NCBI RefSeq assembly: GCF_000196875.2
Contig: NC_014532.2
Span: 1,302,001-1,366,000 of the forward strand
Direction of reading: 5' to 3'
Origin: Halomonas elongata DSM 2581
GTDB taxonomy: Bacteria; Pseudomonadota; Gammaproteobacteria; Pseudomonadales; Halomonadaceae
DNA: 64,000 nucleotides
The position numbers were made by a program, and so were the translations under genes. Below, in pieces: positions 42,483 to 53,501 of this stretch. The stretch's first letter is position 1; every line of letters begins with the position of its first letter. The notes under the pieces were generated by a model. That model made no database searches. It worked only from the letters and a program-made list of their open reading frames with translations, and was not told the origin of the DNA.

Positions 42483-43955
42483 ATGGAAGCCCTGAAGGAG
42501 AATCTGAAGGAAACCCAACTGTATTGCCCCTTCGCCTACATCGACGGGAGTTGGGTCGCCGCCGACAGTGGCGAGCAGATCGAGGTGGTCAACCCGGCCA
42601 CGGGCGATGTCGTCGGGAGTGTACCGCGCCTGGGGCGGGCGGAAACCGAGCGGGCCATCGCCGCTGCCGACGCCGCCCTGCCTGCCTGGAAGGCCTTGAC
42701 TGCTCTGGAGCGCGCCGATGCGCTGATGAAGTGGCATGACCTGATGCTCGAGCATCAGCAGGACCTGGCCACCATCATGACCCACGAGCAGGGCAAGCCC
42801 TTGAAGGAAGCCGCAGGCGAGATCGCCTATGCGGCAAGCTTCTTGCGCTGGTTCGCGGAGCAGGCCCGTCGTATCAACGGCGAAACGGTACCGGCCGCTT
42901 CCAGCAACCAGCGTATCGTGGTCACCAAGCAGCCGGTGGGCGTGGTGGGGGCCATCACGCCCTGGAACTTCCCGGCCGCGATGATCACCCGCAAGGCCGG
43001 TGCGGCCCTGGCCGCGGGCTGTACCTTCGTGGTCAAGCCGGCCAGCCAGACGCCGTTCTCGGCCACCGCTCTGGCCATGCTCGCCGAACGTGCCGGCATT
43101 CCGCGCGGTGTGTTCAACGTGGTGCCCGGTCGCGCCTCGCAGATCGCCGCCGCCCTGACCGAATCACCGATCGTGCGCAAGATCACCTTCACCGGCTCCA
43201 CCGAAGTGGGGCGTGAGTTGATGGCTCAGGCCTCGCGCCACGTGCAGAAGATCTCGCTGGAGCTGGGCGGCAATGCGCCCTTCATCGTCTTCGAGGACGC
43301 CGATCTGGATGCCGCCGTGGAAGGCGCCATGGCGGCCAAGTTCCGCAATGCTGGCCAGACCTGCGTGTGCACCAACCGTTTCCTGGTGCAGTCGAGCGTG
43401 GTCAATGCCTTCTGCGAAAAGCTGGCGGTGGCCATGAACAGCGAGCTCAAGGTTGGCGACGGCACGAAGGAGGGCGTCAACATCGGCCCGCTGATCGACG
43501 AGAAGGCCGTGGAGAAAGTCTCCGAACACGTTCAGGACGCCGTCGAGCACGGCGCCGAATTGCTGCTGGGCGGCCATCCGCATCCGCTGGGCGGCAACTT
43601 CTTCACCCCGACGCTGATCACCGAAGCCAACGATGGTATGAAGGTGGCCGGCGAGGAGACCTTCGGCCCGTTGGCCGCCGTCTTCCCCTTCGAGGACGAA
43701 GAGGACGCCGTGCGCATGGCCAACGACACCGAATATGGCCTGGCCTCCTACTTCTACTCCCGCGACCTGGGGCGCGTGTGGCGCGTGGCCGATGCGCTGG
43801 AATACGGCATGGTGGGCATCAACACCGGGTTGATTTCCAACGCCGCCGCCCCCTTCGGTGGCGTCAAGGCCTCGGGGCTCGGCCGCGAAGGCGGCCACCA
43901 GGGCATCGAGGAATTCCTCGAGACCAAGTACCTGTGTATCGATCTCGGAGCCTAA
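42483..43955 (+). CDS. gabD: NAD(P)-dependent succinate-semialdehyde dehydrogenase
   Basis: A 490-residue aldehyde dehydrogenase that oxidises succinate semialdehyde to succinate in GABA breakdown. Visible are AITPWNFPAAMITRKAGAALAAG, the Glu in ELGGNAPF about residue 260, and the catalytic Cys 294 in AGQTCVCTNR with a neighbouring second Cys as in GabD enzymes, plus GLGREGG near the end. ATG 42483 follows AGGAG. No gabT lies nearby, and related semialdehyde substrates are possible. A terminator follows. Confidence 0.88.
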   Translation: MEALKENLKETQLYCPFAYIDGSWVAADSGEQIEVVNPATGDVVGSVPRLGRAETERAIAAADAALPAWKALTALERADALMKWHDLMLEHQQDLATIMTHEQGKPLKEAAGEIAYAASFLRWFAEQARRINGETVPAASSNQRIVVTKQPVGVVGAITPWNFPAAMITRKAGAALAAGCTFVVKPASQTPFSATALAMLAERAGIPRGVFNVVPGRASQIAAALTESPIVRKITFTGSTEVGRELMAQASRHVQKISLELGGNAPFIVFEDADLDAAVEGAMAAKFRNAGQTCVCTNRFLVQSSVVNAFCEKLAVAMNSELKVGDGTKEGVNIGPLIDEKAVEKVSEHVQDAVEHGAELLLGGHPHPLGGNFFTPTLITEANDGMKVAGEETFGPLAAVFPFEDEEDAVRMANDTEYGLASYFYSRDLGRVWRVADALEYGMVGINTGLISNAAAPFGGVKASGLGREGGHQGIEEFLETKYLCIDLGA

Positions 43956-44005
43956 CCCTCAGCCTTAAGCGGTAAGAAAAGACAACCCCGTCGGTATTGA
44001 ACTGC

Positions 44006-44053
44006 ACCCCGAAGGTTGGACGTCCAATCCAATCTTCGGGGTGTTTCTATTTT
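44006..44053 (+). terminator. terminator downstream of gabD
   Basis: ACCCCGAAG and CTTCGGGGT form a 9-bp stem enclosing a smaller GTTGGA/TCCAAT hairpin, followed by a T-rich GTTTCTATTTT. It stands between convergent gabD and purH and may serve both directions. Confidence 0.75.
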
Positions 44054-44190
44054 GGCGAGGTCGAGAAAACAGCTGGATGATGGTCAGGCTAGGCGAAAAT
44101 CGGCGCGAAAGCGGAGTTTGCTGTTGCAAATGAGCATTTCAAGCCGATTTTCAACGACGCATGGCCGAGTTCCAGCGTTTTCCCCCCGGC

Positions 44191-45771
44191 TCAGTGCCTG
44201 AAGTGCCGCATTCCGGTAAACACCATGGCAATCCCCGCCTCGTTGGCGGCGTCGATCACTTCCTGATCGCGCATGGAGCCACCTGGCTGGATGACGGCGG
44301 TGATGCCGGCGGCGGCTGCCGCGTCGATACCGTCGCGGAAGGGGAAGAATGCGTCGCTGGCCATGACCGAGCCGGGCACGGAAAGGCCTTCGTCGGCGGC
44401 CTTGATGCCGGCGATCTTGGCCGAGTAGACGCGACTCATCTGGCCGGCACCGACACCGATGGTCTGGCCGCCCTTGGCATAGACGATGGCGTTGGACTTG
44501 ACGAACTTGCCGACTTTCCAGGCGAAGGCCAGATCACGCATTTCCTGCTCGCTCGGCACTCGATCCGAGACCACGCTCAGCTCGTTGCGCTCGACCATGC
44601 CCAGGTCGCGGTCCTGGACCAGCAGGCCACCGGTGACGCGCTTGAGGTCGTGGTTTTGCTCGCGCTCGCCCGGCCAGTGCTCGGCAACGTCGAGCAGGCG
44701 CACGTTCTTCTTCTCGGCAACGATCTCGCGGGCGGCCTCGTCCACGCCGGGGGCGATGATCACTTCGACGAACTGGCGGTCGATGATCGCCCGGGCGGTT
44801 TCGGCGTCGAGGGGAACGTTGAAGGCGATGATGCCGCCGAAGGCGCTGGTCGGGTCGGTGGCGAACGCCTTGTCATAGGCGGAGAGTGCGCTCTCGCCGA
44901 CGGCCACGCCGCAGGGGTTGGCGTGCTTGACGATCACGCAGGCGGTCTCGTCGAACCCCTTGACGCATTCGAAGGCGGCATCGGTATCGGCGACATTGTT
45001 GAAGGACAACGGCTTGCCCTGCAGGGTGCGTGCCGTGGCCACGCCGGGTTCGCGACTGGCAGGGTCCACATAGAAGGCAGCGGCCTGGTGCGGATTCTCG
45101 CCGTAGCGCATGGACTGCTTCTTGTGGAACTGCAGGTTGTAGGTGCGCGGGAAGCCTTCCTCGCCGCCCTCGACGCGAGCGCCCAGGTAGTTGGCGATGG
45201 CCGCGTCGTAGCCGGCGGTGTGCTCGAAGGCCTTCACCGCCAGGTCGAAACGGCTCGCCTGGTTGATGCCGCCCTGGTCCAGTTCATCCAAGACTCGGGT
45301 GTAGTCGTCGGCGTTGACCACGATGGTGGTGTGGGCATGGTTCTTGGCGCAGGCTCGCACCATGGTCGGCCCGCCGATGTCGATGTTCTCGATGGCGTCC
45401 TCGAGGGTGCAGTCCGGGCGCGCCACGGTGTCGGCGAACGGGTAGAGGTTGACCACCACCATGTCGATCGCCGCGATGTCGTGCTCGGCCATGACGGCAT
45501 CGTCCTGGCCGCGCCGGCCGAGAATGCCGCCGTGGATCTTGGGATGCAGCGTCTTGACGCGACCGTCCATGATCTCCGGGAAGCCGGTGTGCTCGGAGAC
45601 CTCGGTGACGGGCACGCCGTTTTCGCGCAGCAGACGATAGGTGCCGCCTGTGGAGAGCAGCTCGACGTCTCGATCGCGCAGGCCGCGTGCGAAATCGACG
45701 ATGCCGGTCTTGTCGGAGACGCTGATCAGGGCGCGGCGTACCGGGGCGACGGAGGAAGTGGATTGGGCCAT
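44191..45771 (-). CDS. purH: bifunctional AICAR formyltransferase/IMP cyclohydrolase
   Basis: A 526-residue enzyme for the last two steps of IMP synthesis. The N-terminal MGS-like cyclohydrolase domain has [20 protein letters not shown] and [11 protein letters not shown]; the C-terminal formyltransferase has [10 protein letters not shown] and ends [30 protein letters not shown] 45771 gives the usual start; the longer frame is rejected. It follows fis on the same strand, as in many gammaproteobacteria. Confidence 0.96.
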   Translation of the reverse strand: MAQSTSSVAPVRRALISVSDKTGIVDFARGLRDRDVELLSTGGTYRLLRENGVPVTEVSEHTGFPEIMDGRVKTLHPKIHGGILGRRGQDDAVMAEHDIAAIDMVVVNLYPFADTVARPDCTLEDAIENIDIGGPTMVRACAKNHAHTTIVVNADDYTRVLDELDQGGINQASRFDLAVKAFEHTAGYDAAIANYLGARVEGGEEGFPRTYNLQFHKKQSMRYGENPHQAAAFYVDPASREPGVATARTLQGKPLSFNNVADTDAAFECVKGFDETACVIVKHANPCGVAVGESALSAYDKAFATDPTSAFGGIIAFNVPLDAETARAIIDRQFVEVIIAPGVDEAAREIVAEKKNVRLLDVAEHWPGEREQNHDLKRVTGGLLVQDRDLGMVERNELSVVSDRVPSEQEMRDLAFAWKVGKFVKSNAIVYAKGGQTIGVGAGQMSRVYSAKIAGIKAADEGLSVPGSVMASDAFFPFRDGIDAAAAAGITAVIQPGGSMRDQEVIDAANEAGIAMVFTGMRHFRH

Positions 45772-45841
45772 GAAGATCACTCTGTTGCGGGCATGGGAGC
45801 GTGACGGGAAAAGAAGCAAGGGCGCCGGGGCGCCCTCGTGT

Positions 45842-46171
45842 TCAGATCAATCCATAATGCTTGAGCTTCTTGCGCAGGGTGCCCCGATTGAGCCCCAGCA
45901 TCTCGGCGGCTCGGGTCTGGTTGCCCTGGGCGTGATCGAGTACCGAGGCGAGCAGGGGAGCCTCCACCTCGGCCATCACCATGGCGTGCAGGTCGGTCAC
46001 CTCGCAGCCATCCAGGTGGGCGAAGTAGCGGCGCATGGCGGCGTCCACGGCATCACGCAGGAGCATATCGTCGCCGGGCGCGGAAGCGCTGTCATCGGCG
46101 GCGTCGCGAGAGGCCCGGGGTTCGATCTCGGGCAGCGCGGAAGACTGGGTAAAGGCTTGGCTGCTGGTCAT
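45842..46171 (-). CDS. fis: nucleoid protein Fis
   Basis: A 109-residue Fis with the C-terminal factor-for-inversion [23 protein letters not shown] then [18 protein letters not shown]. It bends DNA at growth-phase-regulated promoters. The ATG at 46171 overlaps the dusB stop by four bases, the classical dusB-fis operon arrangement. The N-terminal half is slightly longer and more acidic than in E. coli. Confidence 0.93.
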   Translation of the reverse strand: MTSSQAFTQSSALPEIEPRASRDAADDSASAPGDDMLLRDAVDAAMRRYFAHLDGCEVTDLHAMVMAEVEAPLLASVLDHAQGNQTRAAEMLGLNRGTLRKKLKHYGLI

Positions 46172-47226
46172 GCGGCACAGGTTCCATCCGATGTCATACC
46201 CCTGACGACCTCTGACGTCGTGTCGGCGGGAGCATGACGAAACAGTTCGTCGATGAAGCGGCACTGGGCGTTGGCGGCGTCCAGGCCGTTGAAGGTGGCG
46301 CGCAGGCGTTTGCGTTCGGCGTCGTCGAAGCGGGCATCACCGGCGAGATACCAGCCGATGTGCTTGCGCGCGATACGCACGCCCATGTGCTCACCGTAAA
46401 AATCATGCAGGGCCGACAGGTGGTCACGCAGCACCGCGGCACGTTCGGTGTCGTCGGGAGGTGCCATGCGTCGGCCGTGGCGCAGGTAATGATCGATCTC
46501 GCGGAAGATCCAGGGATTGCCCTGGGCGCCGCGACCGATCATCACCGCATCCGCTCCAGTATAGTCGAGGACTCGGCGAGCCTTCTCGGGAGAGTCGATA
46601 TCGCCGTTGGCGAATACCGGGATACCCACGGCTGCCTTGATGGCGGCGATGGTATCGTATTCTGCTTCGCCACCGTAGCGTTGCTGGCGATGGCGGCCGT
46701 GCACGGCGAGCGCCTGGATGCCCGCCGACTCGGCCAGGCGGGCCACGCGCACGCCATTGTTGCTTTCGGCACACCAGCCGGTGCGAATCTTCAGCGTCAC
46801 CGGAATGTCCACGGCGGCGACCACGGCATCGAGGATCTCGGCGACCAGGGCCTCGTCGCGCAGCAGGGCCGAGCCGGCCGCCTTGTTGCAGACCTTCTTG
46901 GCCGGGCAGCCCATGTTGATGTCGATGACCTCGGCGCCCATCTCGGCGTTGAGGCGGGCGGCCTCGGCGAGCATGGCGGCGTCACCGCCGGCGATCTGTA
47001 CGGCCCGGGGGCCGGGTTCTCCTCGGTGATCCATGCGTAGCCGCGATTTCCGGGTATGCCACAGGTTCGGGTCAGAGGTGACCATCTCGCCGACCACCAG
47101 TCCCGCGCCCAGGCGACGGGCGAGCGCCCTGAAGGGGCGGTCGGTCACGCCGGCCATGGGCGCCAGGATGACCCGATTGGACAAGGTATGACGACCAATG
47201 CGTGGCAGTGGGCTGGAATCGGACAT
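46168..47226 (-). CDS. dusB: tRNA-dihydrouridine synthase B
   Basis: A 352-residue FMN enzyme that reduces uridine in tRNA D-loops. [15 protein letters not shown], the active-site Cys in [27 protein letters not shown] and [16 protein letters not shown] are all present. ATG 47226 starts at the usual [15 protein letters not shown]; in-frame ATGs about 11 codons upstream, with GGGGGGCG before them, are a real alternative. It overlaps fis and follows prmA closely. Confidence 0.92.
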   Translation of the reverse strand: MSDSSPLPRIGRHTLSNRVILAPMAGVTDRPFRALARRLGAGLVVGEMVTSDPNLWHTRKSRLRMDHRGEPGPRAVQIAGGDAAMLAEAARLNAEMGAEVIDINMGCPAKKVCNKAAGSALLRDEALVAEILDAVVAAVDIPVTLKIRTGWCAESNNGVRVARLAESAGIQALAVHGRHRQQRYGGEAEYDTIAAIKAAVGIPVFANGDIDSPEKARRVLDYTGADAVMIGRGAQGNPWIFREIDHYLRHGRRMAPPDDTERAAVLRDHLSALHDFYGEHMGVRIARKHIGWYLAGDARFDDAERKRLRATFNGLDAANAQCRFIDELFRHAPADTTSEVVRGMTSDGTCAA

Positions 47227-47292
47227 GCTTGCAATCGGCTGCTGAGAAAGGGGACACATCATACGCCCCCCGCTATCCAGGGTGAAGGCCAC

Positions 47293-48207
47293 TCAAGTCG
47301 AACGTCGTCCGGTCAGGCGTACCCAGCCTTCACGAACCTCCGGTTCATCCATCGTCAGGCCGCGTGCGGCATAGGCGGCGAGGACTTCATCGGCCTGGGT
47401 TTCCAGAATGCCGGACAGGGCCAGGCGGCCACCGGGGGCGACACGTTCGGCGATCTCGTCGGCGAGCTCCACCAGGGGGCCGGCCAGAATGTTGGCCACC
47501 ACCAGCGGGAAACGTGCCTCGGCCTCGAGCGATTCCGGGTATTCGAGGCGCAGTGCCGTCTCGTCGACGCCGTTGCGCTCGGCATTGTCGCGGCTGGCGG
47601 TGAGCGCCTGGGGGTCGATGTCGGTTCCCGTGGCGTGGCGGGCGCCGAGCCGCAGGGCGGCGATGGCCAGGATGCCGGAGCCGCAGCCCACGTCGAGTAC
47701 CTCGCGATCGTCCAGCTCGCCGTCCACCGCCAGGCCATCCAGCCAGGCAAGGCACAAGGCGGTGGTGGGGTGGGTGCCGGTACCGAAGGCCAGGCCCGGA
47801 TCGAGCAGCAGATTGACCGCCTGAGGGTCCGGTGCCTCATGCCAGCTCGGCACGATCCACAGTCGCTGCCCCATGCGCAGCGGCTCGAAGTCGCTCATCC
47901 ATTCCCGCTCCCAGTCGCGGTCGGCGAGCAGCTCGTGCTCGATCTCGGGCAAGGGCTCGCCGGGCATGGCCTCGGCCCAGGCGGCGGCCAGGCGTTCGAG
48001 CATGGCCGGTAGCCCTTCGAGGTCGTCGTAGAGGCCGGTGAGCACCGTCTCGTTCCAGAGCGGCGTGGTACCGCGCTCGGGCTCGAAGAGCGGTTCGTCC
48101 TGGGCGTCCTGCAGGGTGATGGCGGTGGCGCCTTCATCCAGCAGCAGTTCCTCGAGCACTTCGGCGTGTTCCGGCGCGATGCGGGCCTTGAGTTGCAACC
48201 AGGGCAT
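47293..48207 (-). CDS. prmA: ribosomal protein L11 methyltransferase
   Basis: A 304-residue methyltransferase with N-terminal substrate domain starting MPWLQLKARI, the PGLAFGTGTHPTTALCLAWLD loop, the SAM motif VLDVGCGSGILAIAAL and VVANILAGPL. It trimethylates L11. ATG 48207 matches the family start. It lies between accC and dusB in the conserved accBC-prmA-dusB-fis order; a hairpin precedes it. Confidence 0.94.
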   Translation of the reverse strand: MPWLQLKARIAPEHAEVLEELLLDEGATAITLQDAQDEPLFEPERGTTPLWNETVLTGLYDDLEGLPAMLERLAAAWAEAMPGEPLPEIEHELLADRDWEREWMSDFEPLRMGQRLWIVPSWHEAPDPQAVNLLLDPGLAFGTGTHPTTALCLAWLDGLAVDGELDDREVLDVGCGSGILAIAALRLGARHATGTDIDPQALTASRDNAERNGVDETALRLEYPESLEAEARFPLVVANILAGPLVELADEIAERVAPGGRLALSGILETQADEVLAAYAARGLTMDEPEVREGWVRLTGRRST

Positions 48208-48257
48208 GAAGACTCCGGGGGCTTGGGGCGATGGATTGGAGGATAGTCGAGACGACA

Positions 48258-48281
48258 ACGGGGCGGCGTTCGCCGCCCCGT
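48258..48281. terminator. hairpin between accC and prmA
   Basis: ACGGGGCGGCG and CGCCGCCCCGT are perfect inverted repeats around TT, between the accC stop and the prmA start. There is no T-run, so it may only attenuate or stabilise the accBC message. Confidence 0.5.
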
Positions 48282-48305
48282 CGGGGAGGGCACGTCGGCC
48301 GGGGC

Positions 48306-49646
48306 TTACAGGCCGAGTTTCTTCTCCAGGTAGTGGATATTCACGCCGCCCTGCTGGAAATAGCCGTCGCGGACCAGATCCTTGTGCAGGTCGGTGTTGG
48401 TCTTGATCCCCTCGACCAGCAGCTCGTCCAGGGCATTGCGCATGCGGATCAGTGCCGTTTCGCGGTCATCGCCCCAGGTGATCAGCTTGCCGATCAGCGA
48501 GTCGTAGTGGGGCGGAACCGTGTAACCGGTGTAGACGTGGGAGTCCATGCGCACCCCGAGGCCGCCGGGCGGGTGATAGAGCGTGACCCGGCCGGGGGAC
48601 GGCATGAAGGTCCTGGAATCCTCGGCGTTGATGCGGCATTCGAAGGCATGCCCGGACAGCTCGACGTCTTCCTGGCGAATCGACAGGGGCAGTCCGGAAG
48701 CGATGCGCAGTTGCTCGCGAACGATGTCGACGCCGGTCACCATCTCGGTCACCGGGTGCTCGACCTGTACCCGGGTGTTCATCTCGATGAAGAAGAATTC
48801 GCCGTTCTCGTAGAGGAACTCGAAGGTACCGGCGCCACGATAGCCGATCTTGACGCAGGCGTCCCGGCAGGCCTTGAAGACCTGTTCGCGTGCCTGCTGG
48901 TCCAGGCCGGGTGCGGGAGCTTCCTCGAGCACCTTCTGGTGGCGGCGTTGCAGGGAGCAGTCCCGGTCGTAGAGGTGAATGGCATTGCCCTGGCCGTCGG
49001 CCAGCACCTGCACCTCGACGTGGCGAGGGTTCTCGAGGAACTTCTCCATGTAGACGGTGCCGTCGCCGAAGGACGAGTGGGCCTCGGTACGGGTCACGTT
49101 GACCGCGGAGAGCAGGTGACCTTCGGCATGCACCACGCGCATGCCGCGCCCGCCGCCGCCGGCGGCGGCCTTGATGATCACCGGGTAGCCGATGCGCCGC
49201 GCGGTGGCCAGTATCTCGCCCTCGTCGTCGCCGAGCGGGCCGTTGGAGCCGGGCACCGTGGGCACGCCGGCTTCCTTCATGGCGTTGATGGCGCTGACCT
49301 TGTCGCCCATCAGGCGAATGGTCTCGGCGCTGGGGCCGATGAAGGTGAAGCCGGAGCGCTCGACCTGTTCGGCGAAGTCGGCATTCTCGGAGAGAAAGCC
49401 GTAGCCGGGATGGATGGCGCTGGTGTCGGTGACTTCGGCGGCGCTGATCAGCGCCGGAATGTTGAGATAGGACTGGGCCGAGGAAGCGGGACCGATGCAG
49501 ACGGCCTCGTCGGCCAGGCGTACGTGCATCAGTTCGCGGTCGGCCTTGGAGTGTACCGCGACTGTCCGAATGCCCAGTTCCTTGCAGGCGCGCAGGATGC
49601 GCAGGGCGATCTCGCCGCGATTGGCGATGAGAACCTTGTCCAGCAT
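48306..49646 (-). CDS. accC: acetyl-CoA carboxylase, biotin carboxylase subunit
   Basis: A 446-residue ATP-grasp enzyme carboxylating the biotin on AccB. It begins [20 protein letters not shown] and contains [27 protein letters not shown] and the [15 protein letters not shown] catalytic segment with its conserved Glu and Arg. It is 28 bases downstream of accB. Normal length and motifs. Confidence 0.97.
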   Translation of the reverse strand: MLDKVLIANRGEIALRILRACKELGIRTVAVHSKADRELMHVRLADEAVCIGPASSAQSYLNIPALISAAEVTDTSAIHPGYGFLSENADFAEQVERSGFTFIGPSAETIRLMGDKVSAINAMKEAGVPTVPGSNGPLGDDEGEILATARRIGYPVIIKAAAGGGGRGMRVVHAEGHLLSAVNVTRTEAHSSFGDGTVYMEKFLENPRHVEVQVLADGQGNAIHLYDRDCSLQRRHQKVLEEAPAPGLDQQAREQVFKACRDACVKIGYRGAGTFEFLYENGEFFFIEMNTRVQVEHPVTEMVTGVDIVREQLRIASGLPLSIRQEDVELSGHAFECRINAEDSRTFMPSPGRVTLYHPPGGLGVRMDSHVYTGYTVPPHYDSLIGKLITWGDDRETALIRMRNALDELLVEGIKTNTDLHKDLVRDGYFQQGGVNIHYLEKKLGL

Positions 49647-49674
49647 GATGGAGTCCGCCAGTGTTGTGGGAAGA

Positions 49675-50142
49675 TCAGGAAATGACGACCATCGGTTGCT
49701 CGAACTCGACCGGCTCGCCGTCCTCGACCAGGATCGCCTCGACCACGCCGTCGCGGTCGGCCTCGATCTGGTTCATCATCTTCATGGCCTCGACGATGCA
49801 CACGGTCTCGCCTTTCTTGACGCTCTGGCCGAGTTCGACGAAGGCCTTGGCGCCCGGTGCCGGTGCGCGATAGAAGGTGCCTACCATGGGCGAGACGATT
49901 GGCTGGCCCTGATAAGCGGGGCCTTCATCGACCTCGGCGGGGGATTCGACGGGCGCGGCGGCCGGTTGCGGTGCCGGTGCAGCGGCCGTTGCCGGCCAGG
50001 CGGGCGCGGCGGGCTGCGGATGTTCTGTGCCATTGGGATGGCGGCTGATGCGAACCGACTCTTCGCCTTCCTGGATCTCGATCTCGCTGATGTTCGACTC
50101 TTCCAGTAGCTCGATCAGCTTCTTGACCTTGCGGATATCCAT
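49675..50142 (-). CDS. accB: biotin carboxyl carrier protein of acetyl-CoA carboxylase
   Basis: A 155-residue protein with an N-terminal oligomerisation segment ([23 protein letters not shown]), an Ala/Pro-rich linker, and a C-terminal biotinyl domain with the biotinylated Lys about 121 in [10 protein letters not shown] and the thumb-containing [15 protein letters not shown]. It carries carboxybiotin between AccC and the transferase. First gene of the accB-accC operon. Confidence 0.97.
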   Translation of the reverse strand: MDIRKVKKLIELLEESNISEIEIQEGEESVRISRHPNGTEHPQPAAPAWPATAAAPAPQPAAAPVESPAEVDEGPAYQGQPIVSPMVGTFYRAPAPGAKAFVELGQSVKKGETVCIVEAMKMMNQIEADRDGVVEAILVEDGEPVEFEQPMVVIS

Positions 50143-50341
50143 GACGTTGTCTCGATCAGTGGGTTCTGGGGGCTGCCCGGCGCTGTCAACCCGGGCGATT
50201 TCTTAATAGATCGCGGCAAGTTGGCGTGCTTTGCCGTCTCTAGGCGCCGTAATGGCTGATGTCAGCGGAGTTTGCCGAAAATCGACGTGGATGTCCAGCC
50301 AGTGACGAACGCTGTTCGTTTAACAGTCCGATGCTGGCCGA

Positions 50342-52201
50342 TCAGGCCTTGTTCCGTTGCATCCAGGCGGCGATTTCGCGCAGGTGCGTGGCCAGGTCGG
50401 GGGCGTCGATTTCGCCCTGTACACGCGCCTCGCGCAGCTCGCGGTTCCCGTCGAAGAATAGCAGGCCCGGCGGGCCGAACAGGCCGAAGTGATCGAGCAC
50501 TTCGCGACTGGTCTCGCCGCTTTCGGTGACATCGACGTCGATGCGCCGGAAGCCCTCGAGGGCGGCCACGACCCGAGGGGCGGGGAAGACATCCCGCTCC
50601 ATGATCGTGCAGGAGATGCACCACTCGGCGGTGACATTGACCATGGCGGGCTGGTCGGAGGCGGCCAGCGCCGCCTGCAGTTCGTCGAGACTCTCGACCA
50701 CCGTGACCTCCTGTGGGGCGGTCTCGGTCGATGCGGCGGAAAGGGTGGCTCCGGCTGGCGCGAGGGGGCGAAGCGGGTCCTGGGCGCCGCGCGAGGCACC
50801 GATCACCAGGGTGATGCCCCAGGTCAGCAGCAACAGCCCCGCGGCCTGGCGAACCCGTGGCCAGCCCTGGGCCTGGCCGGGGTTCAGGGCGCCCAGCGCC
50901 AGTGCCGTACCGATGGCCAGGGCGGCCCACAACAAGAGCACGACAGCGCCCGGCAGCAACCGCGCGACCAGCCAGATCGCCACGCCCAGCAAAAGAATGC
51001 CGAAGGCGCTCTTGACGCCATTCATCCAGGGGCCGGTGCGTGGCAGCAGGGTGGTGCCGAAGGTGCCGACCAGCAGCAGGGGAATCCCCATGCCCAGGGC
51101 GAGGGCGAGCAGGGCGGCGCCGCCCACCAGGGCATCGCCGGTCGACGAGATGAAGACCAGGGCGCCGGCCAGGGGGGCGGAGACGCAGGGCGAGACCACC
51201 AGCACCGAGAGCGCGCCGGCCAGCGCCAGGCCGATGGGCCCGCTGTGCTGGGCCTTGTCCTGCCAGGCATCGAGACGACTCGCCAGGCGGGGAGAGAGGC
51301 GCAGGTTGAAGACGCCGAACATGGCCAGCGCGAAGAGCCCGAACAGGATGGCGAAGACGATCAGCACCGGTGCGGATTGCAACCTGGCCTGCAGGTTCAG
51401 GCCGGCGCCGAACAGGCCCATGAGCATGCCCACCACGGCATAGGTGATCGCCATACCGGCCACGTAGCTGGCCGAGAGGGCGAAGGCGCGAGGGCGGCTG
51501 GGATTCTGGCCGACGATGATCGACGACAGGATCGGCACCATGGGCAGCACGCAGGGCGTGAAGGTCAGTCCCAGGCCGGCGAGCAGGAACAGGCCCAGCA
51601 CCAGGGGCAGGCTGGCATCGCGGATCAGGGCGTTGAAGTGGCCGTCCTCGCTGCGAGGAGCGTCGCCGGCCGTCAGTCCGGTGGTCTGGGAGGCCGTCGA
51701 GCGGGTGGCTGTTCCGCTGCCTGCGGAGGGCGCTTGCCAATCGGCGAAGGCGGCCGGTGCCTGACCTTCCGGTGCCTGAAGCTCGATGGTCTCGGGCGGA
51801 TAGCACAGGCCGGCGTCGGCGCATCCCTGGAAGGTCAGCGTCAGATCCAGGGGGCCCTGGTGAGGCGTGTCGAGAGGGGCTTCTAGAACCACGCGGTCGT
51901 AGTAGACGTTGACATCGCCGAGGAACTCATCGGTCTTGGCCTCGCCGGGCGGGAGCTCGAGTTCGCCCAGGGTGACGTTCGGATCCCGGGAAGCGACGTC
52001 GAACTGGTGGCGATATAGATAGTAGCCGTCGGCATTCTCGAAACCGATCTTCAGGGTATCGCCGTCATGCCAGACGCTGGGCTGGAACGCTTCCATGACC
52101 GGCAGGAAGTCCGAGCCGTCGTTTGAGGAAAACCATTCGGCCTGGGCCGCCATGGGCAATAGCAACAGAACAAGGCAGGCAAGACGACGAAGCTGTGACA
52201 C
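50342..52201 (-). CDS. dsbD: thiol:disulfide interchange protein DsbD
   Basis: A 619-residue protein of the normal three-part plan: signal peptide, periplasmic alpha domain with Cys pair in FQGCADAGLCYPP, eight-helix membrane beta domain with LTFTPCVLPMVPIL and VVSPCVSAPLAG, and a C-terminal thioredoxin gamma domain with CISC in VTAEWCISCTIMERDVF. It moves electrons from cytosolic thioredoxin to the periplasm. The GTG at 52201 follows AAGGAAACCCC and puts the signal peptide at the start; an ATG eight codons upstream is an alternative. Confidence 0.93.
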   Translation of the reverse strand: MSQLRRLACLVLLLLPMAAQAEWFSSNDGSDFLPVMEAFQPSVWHDGDTLKIGFENADGYYLYRHQFDVASRDPNVTLGELELPPGEAKTDEFLGDVNVYYDRVVLEAPLDTPHQGPLDLTLTFQGCADAGLCYPPETIELQAPEGQAPAAFADWQAPSAGSGTATRSTASQTTGLTAGDAPRSEDGHFNALIRDASLPLVLGLFLLAGLGLTFTPCVLPMVPILSSIIVGQNPSRPRAFALSASYVAGMAITYAVVGMLMGLFGAGLNLQARLQSAPVLIVFAILFGLFALAMFGVFNLRLSPRLASRLDAWQDKAQHSGPIGLALAGALSVLVVSPCVSAPLAGALVFISSTGDALVGGAALLALALGMGIPLLLVGTFGTTLLPRTGPWMNGVKSAFGILLLGVAIWLVARLLPGAVVLLLWAALAIGTALALGALNPGQAQGWPRVRQAAGLLLLTWGITLVIGASRGAQDPLRPLAPAGATLSAASTETAPQEVTVVESLDELQAALAASDQPAMVNVTAEWCISCTIMERDVFPAPRVVAALEGFRRIDVDVTESGETSREVLDHFGLFGPPGLLFFDGNRELREARVQGEIDAPDLATHLREIAAWMQRNKA

Positions 52202-52389
52202 GGGGTTTCCTTTCTCCGAGGGCATGGATGGCGCGATTGAGACTGCCGAGATGGCTTGGGGTTCCGGGCCTGTGCCGCTATGCTCAACTGCTGAGGCATT
52301 CATGAAGGTGTCAGGATAACGTATTCGAGCGGCATGGCGTCATGTCATGGACGTTCGGCCCTTCATCTACACGGCAGGGAAATGCGCAA

Positions 52390-53424
52390 ATGGGATTGAC
52401 GAACAAGACCACGAATCGCCGCCGCAGCAAGGACGAGGTGCTGGAGCGTCCGCAGTATGGCTGGATCTGGAAACCGTTGCTGGTGCTGCTGATCCTGTAT
52501 CTGGTGGTGACGGTGGCGCTGGGCGTGTGGTGGAGTCGGACCCCGGCGGGCTTCGATGTTGAGCAGGCGGTGGCCGAGCAGCGTGATGGCGGAACGGCTG
52601 CGAGGGGTGCGGTGACCGTCGCCGGCCTGCGGACCACCCTGGCGACCCTGATCGACAAGCCCGGCGGCTATCTGCGCAACGACATCGCACCGCCGGGCCT
52701 GTGGCTCGACAACATGCCGGCCTGGGAGTACGGCGTGCTGCGTCAGGCGCGCACCCTGGTGGCCGCCATGCCGGCACTGGCGGATGGGTCGGCCGAGACA
52801 TTCGAGGCGACGGCGACCCGGCTGCGTGGCGATGGTCGCGACTGGCTCTATCCGTCCACGGAACACCGTATTCGCCAGGCGCTCGACGATCTCGACGCCT
52901 ATCTGGTCCAGCTCGGCGAGCCCGGACATGCCGGCTTCGGTGACGATGGGAAGGGGCTGGCACCCTGGTTGTCGCAGGTGGCCAAGGAGCTCGACGAGAT
53001 GGGAGGGCGGCTCTCCGCCAGTGTCGGCGACAAGGAGCGGCTTGCCGAACTGGGCGTGCCGGTGGCATCGCTGCCGGAGTCGACGCCCTGGTACCGCGTC
53101 GACAATGTCTTCTTCGAGGCTCGAGGACAGGCCTGGGCGCTGCGCCACCTGCTGGCGGCGATGCGTCGCGACCAGGCGGACGTGCTGGAAGCCGCCGGGC
53201 TTGCCGAGCGTTGGGACGCCCTGGCGGCGGAGCTGGAGCGTAGCCAGCGTCGCCTGTGGAGCCCGGTGGTGCTCAACGGCTCGGGCTTCGGCATCTTCGC
53301 CAATCACTCCCTGGTGATGGCCAATCATGTGCTCCGGGCTCGCGATCTGGTGCGCGAGCTGGCCGAGGGGGTGGCGGCGCCGGTGGAGGGATCTGGCGCC
53401 GAAGCGCCGTCGAACGAAGGATAG
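52390..53424 (+). CDS. DUF2333 family inner-membrane protein
   Basis: A 344-residue protein with a short basic N-terminus, one membrane helix (WKPLLVLLILYLVVTVALGVW) and a large periplasmic domain that includes GGYLRNDIAPPGLWLDNMPAWEYGVL, the DUF2333 hallmark, and WYRVDNVFFEARGQAWALRHLL. Function unknown in all species. It is divergent from dsbD and convergent with ppa, with a bidirectional terminator after it. Confidence 0.85.
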   Translation: MGLTNKTTNRRRSKDEVLERPQYGWIWKPLLVLLILYLVVTVALGVWWSRTPAGFDVEQAVAEQRDGGTAARGAVTVAGLRTTLATLIDKPGGYLRNDIAPPGLWLDNMPAWEYGVLRQARTLVAAMPALADGSAETFEATATRLRGDGRDWLYPSTEHRIRQALDDLDAYLVQLGEPGHAGFGDDGKGLAPWLSQVAKELDEMGGRLSASVGDKERLAELGVPVASLPESTPWYRVDNVFFEARGQAWALRHLLAAMRRDQADVLEAAGLAERWDALAAELERSQRRLWSPVVLNGSGFGIFANHSLVMANHVLRARDLVRELAEGVAAPVEGSGAEAPSNEG

Positions 53425-53440
53425 AAGAGGCGTTGACGAC

Positions 53441-53468
53441 AAGGGGCCGCCCACTGGGCGGCCCCTTT
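53441..53468. terminator. bidirectional terminator
   Basis: AAGGGGCCGCCC and GGGCGGCCCCTT pair perfectly around ACT between the convergent DUF2333 and ppa genes, with TTT on each strand after the stem. Confidence 0.85.
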
Positions 53469-53501
53469 CATGATGGCGCGAGTGATGGCCGATCCGCTGG
53501 A

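Noticed and set aside
44161-45804. 547-codon open frame on + strand
   Set aside because: Antisense to purH; high-GC shadow frame.
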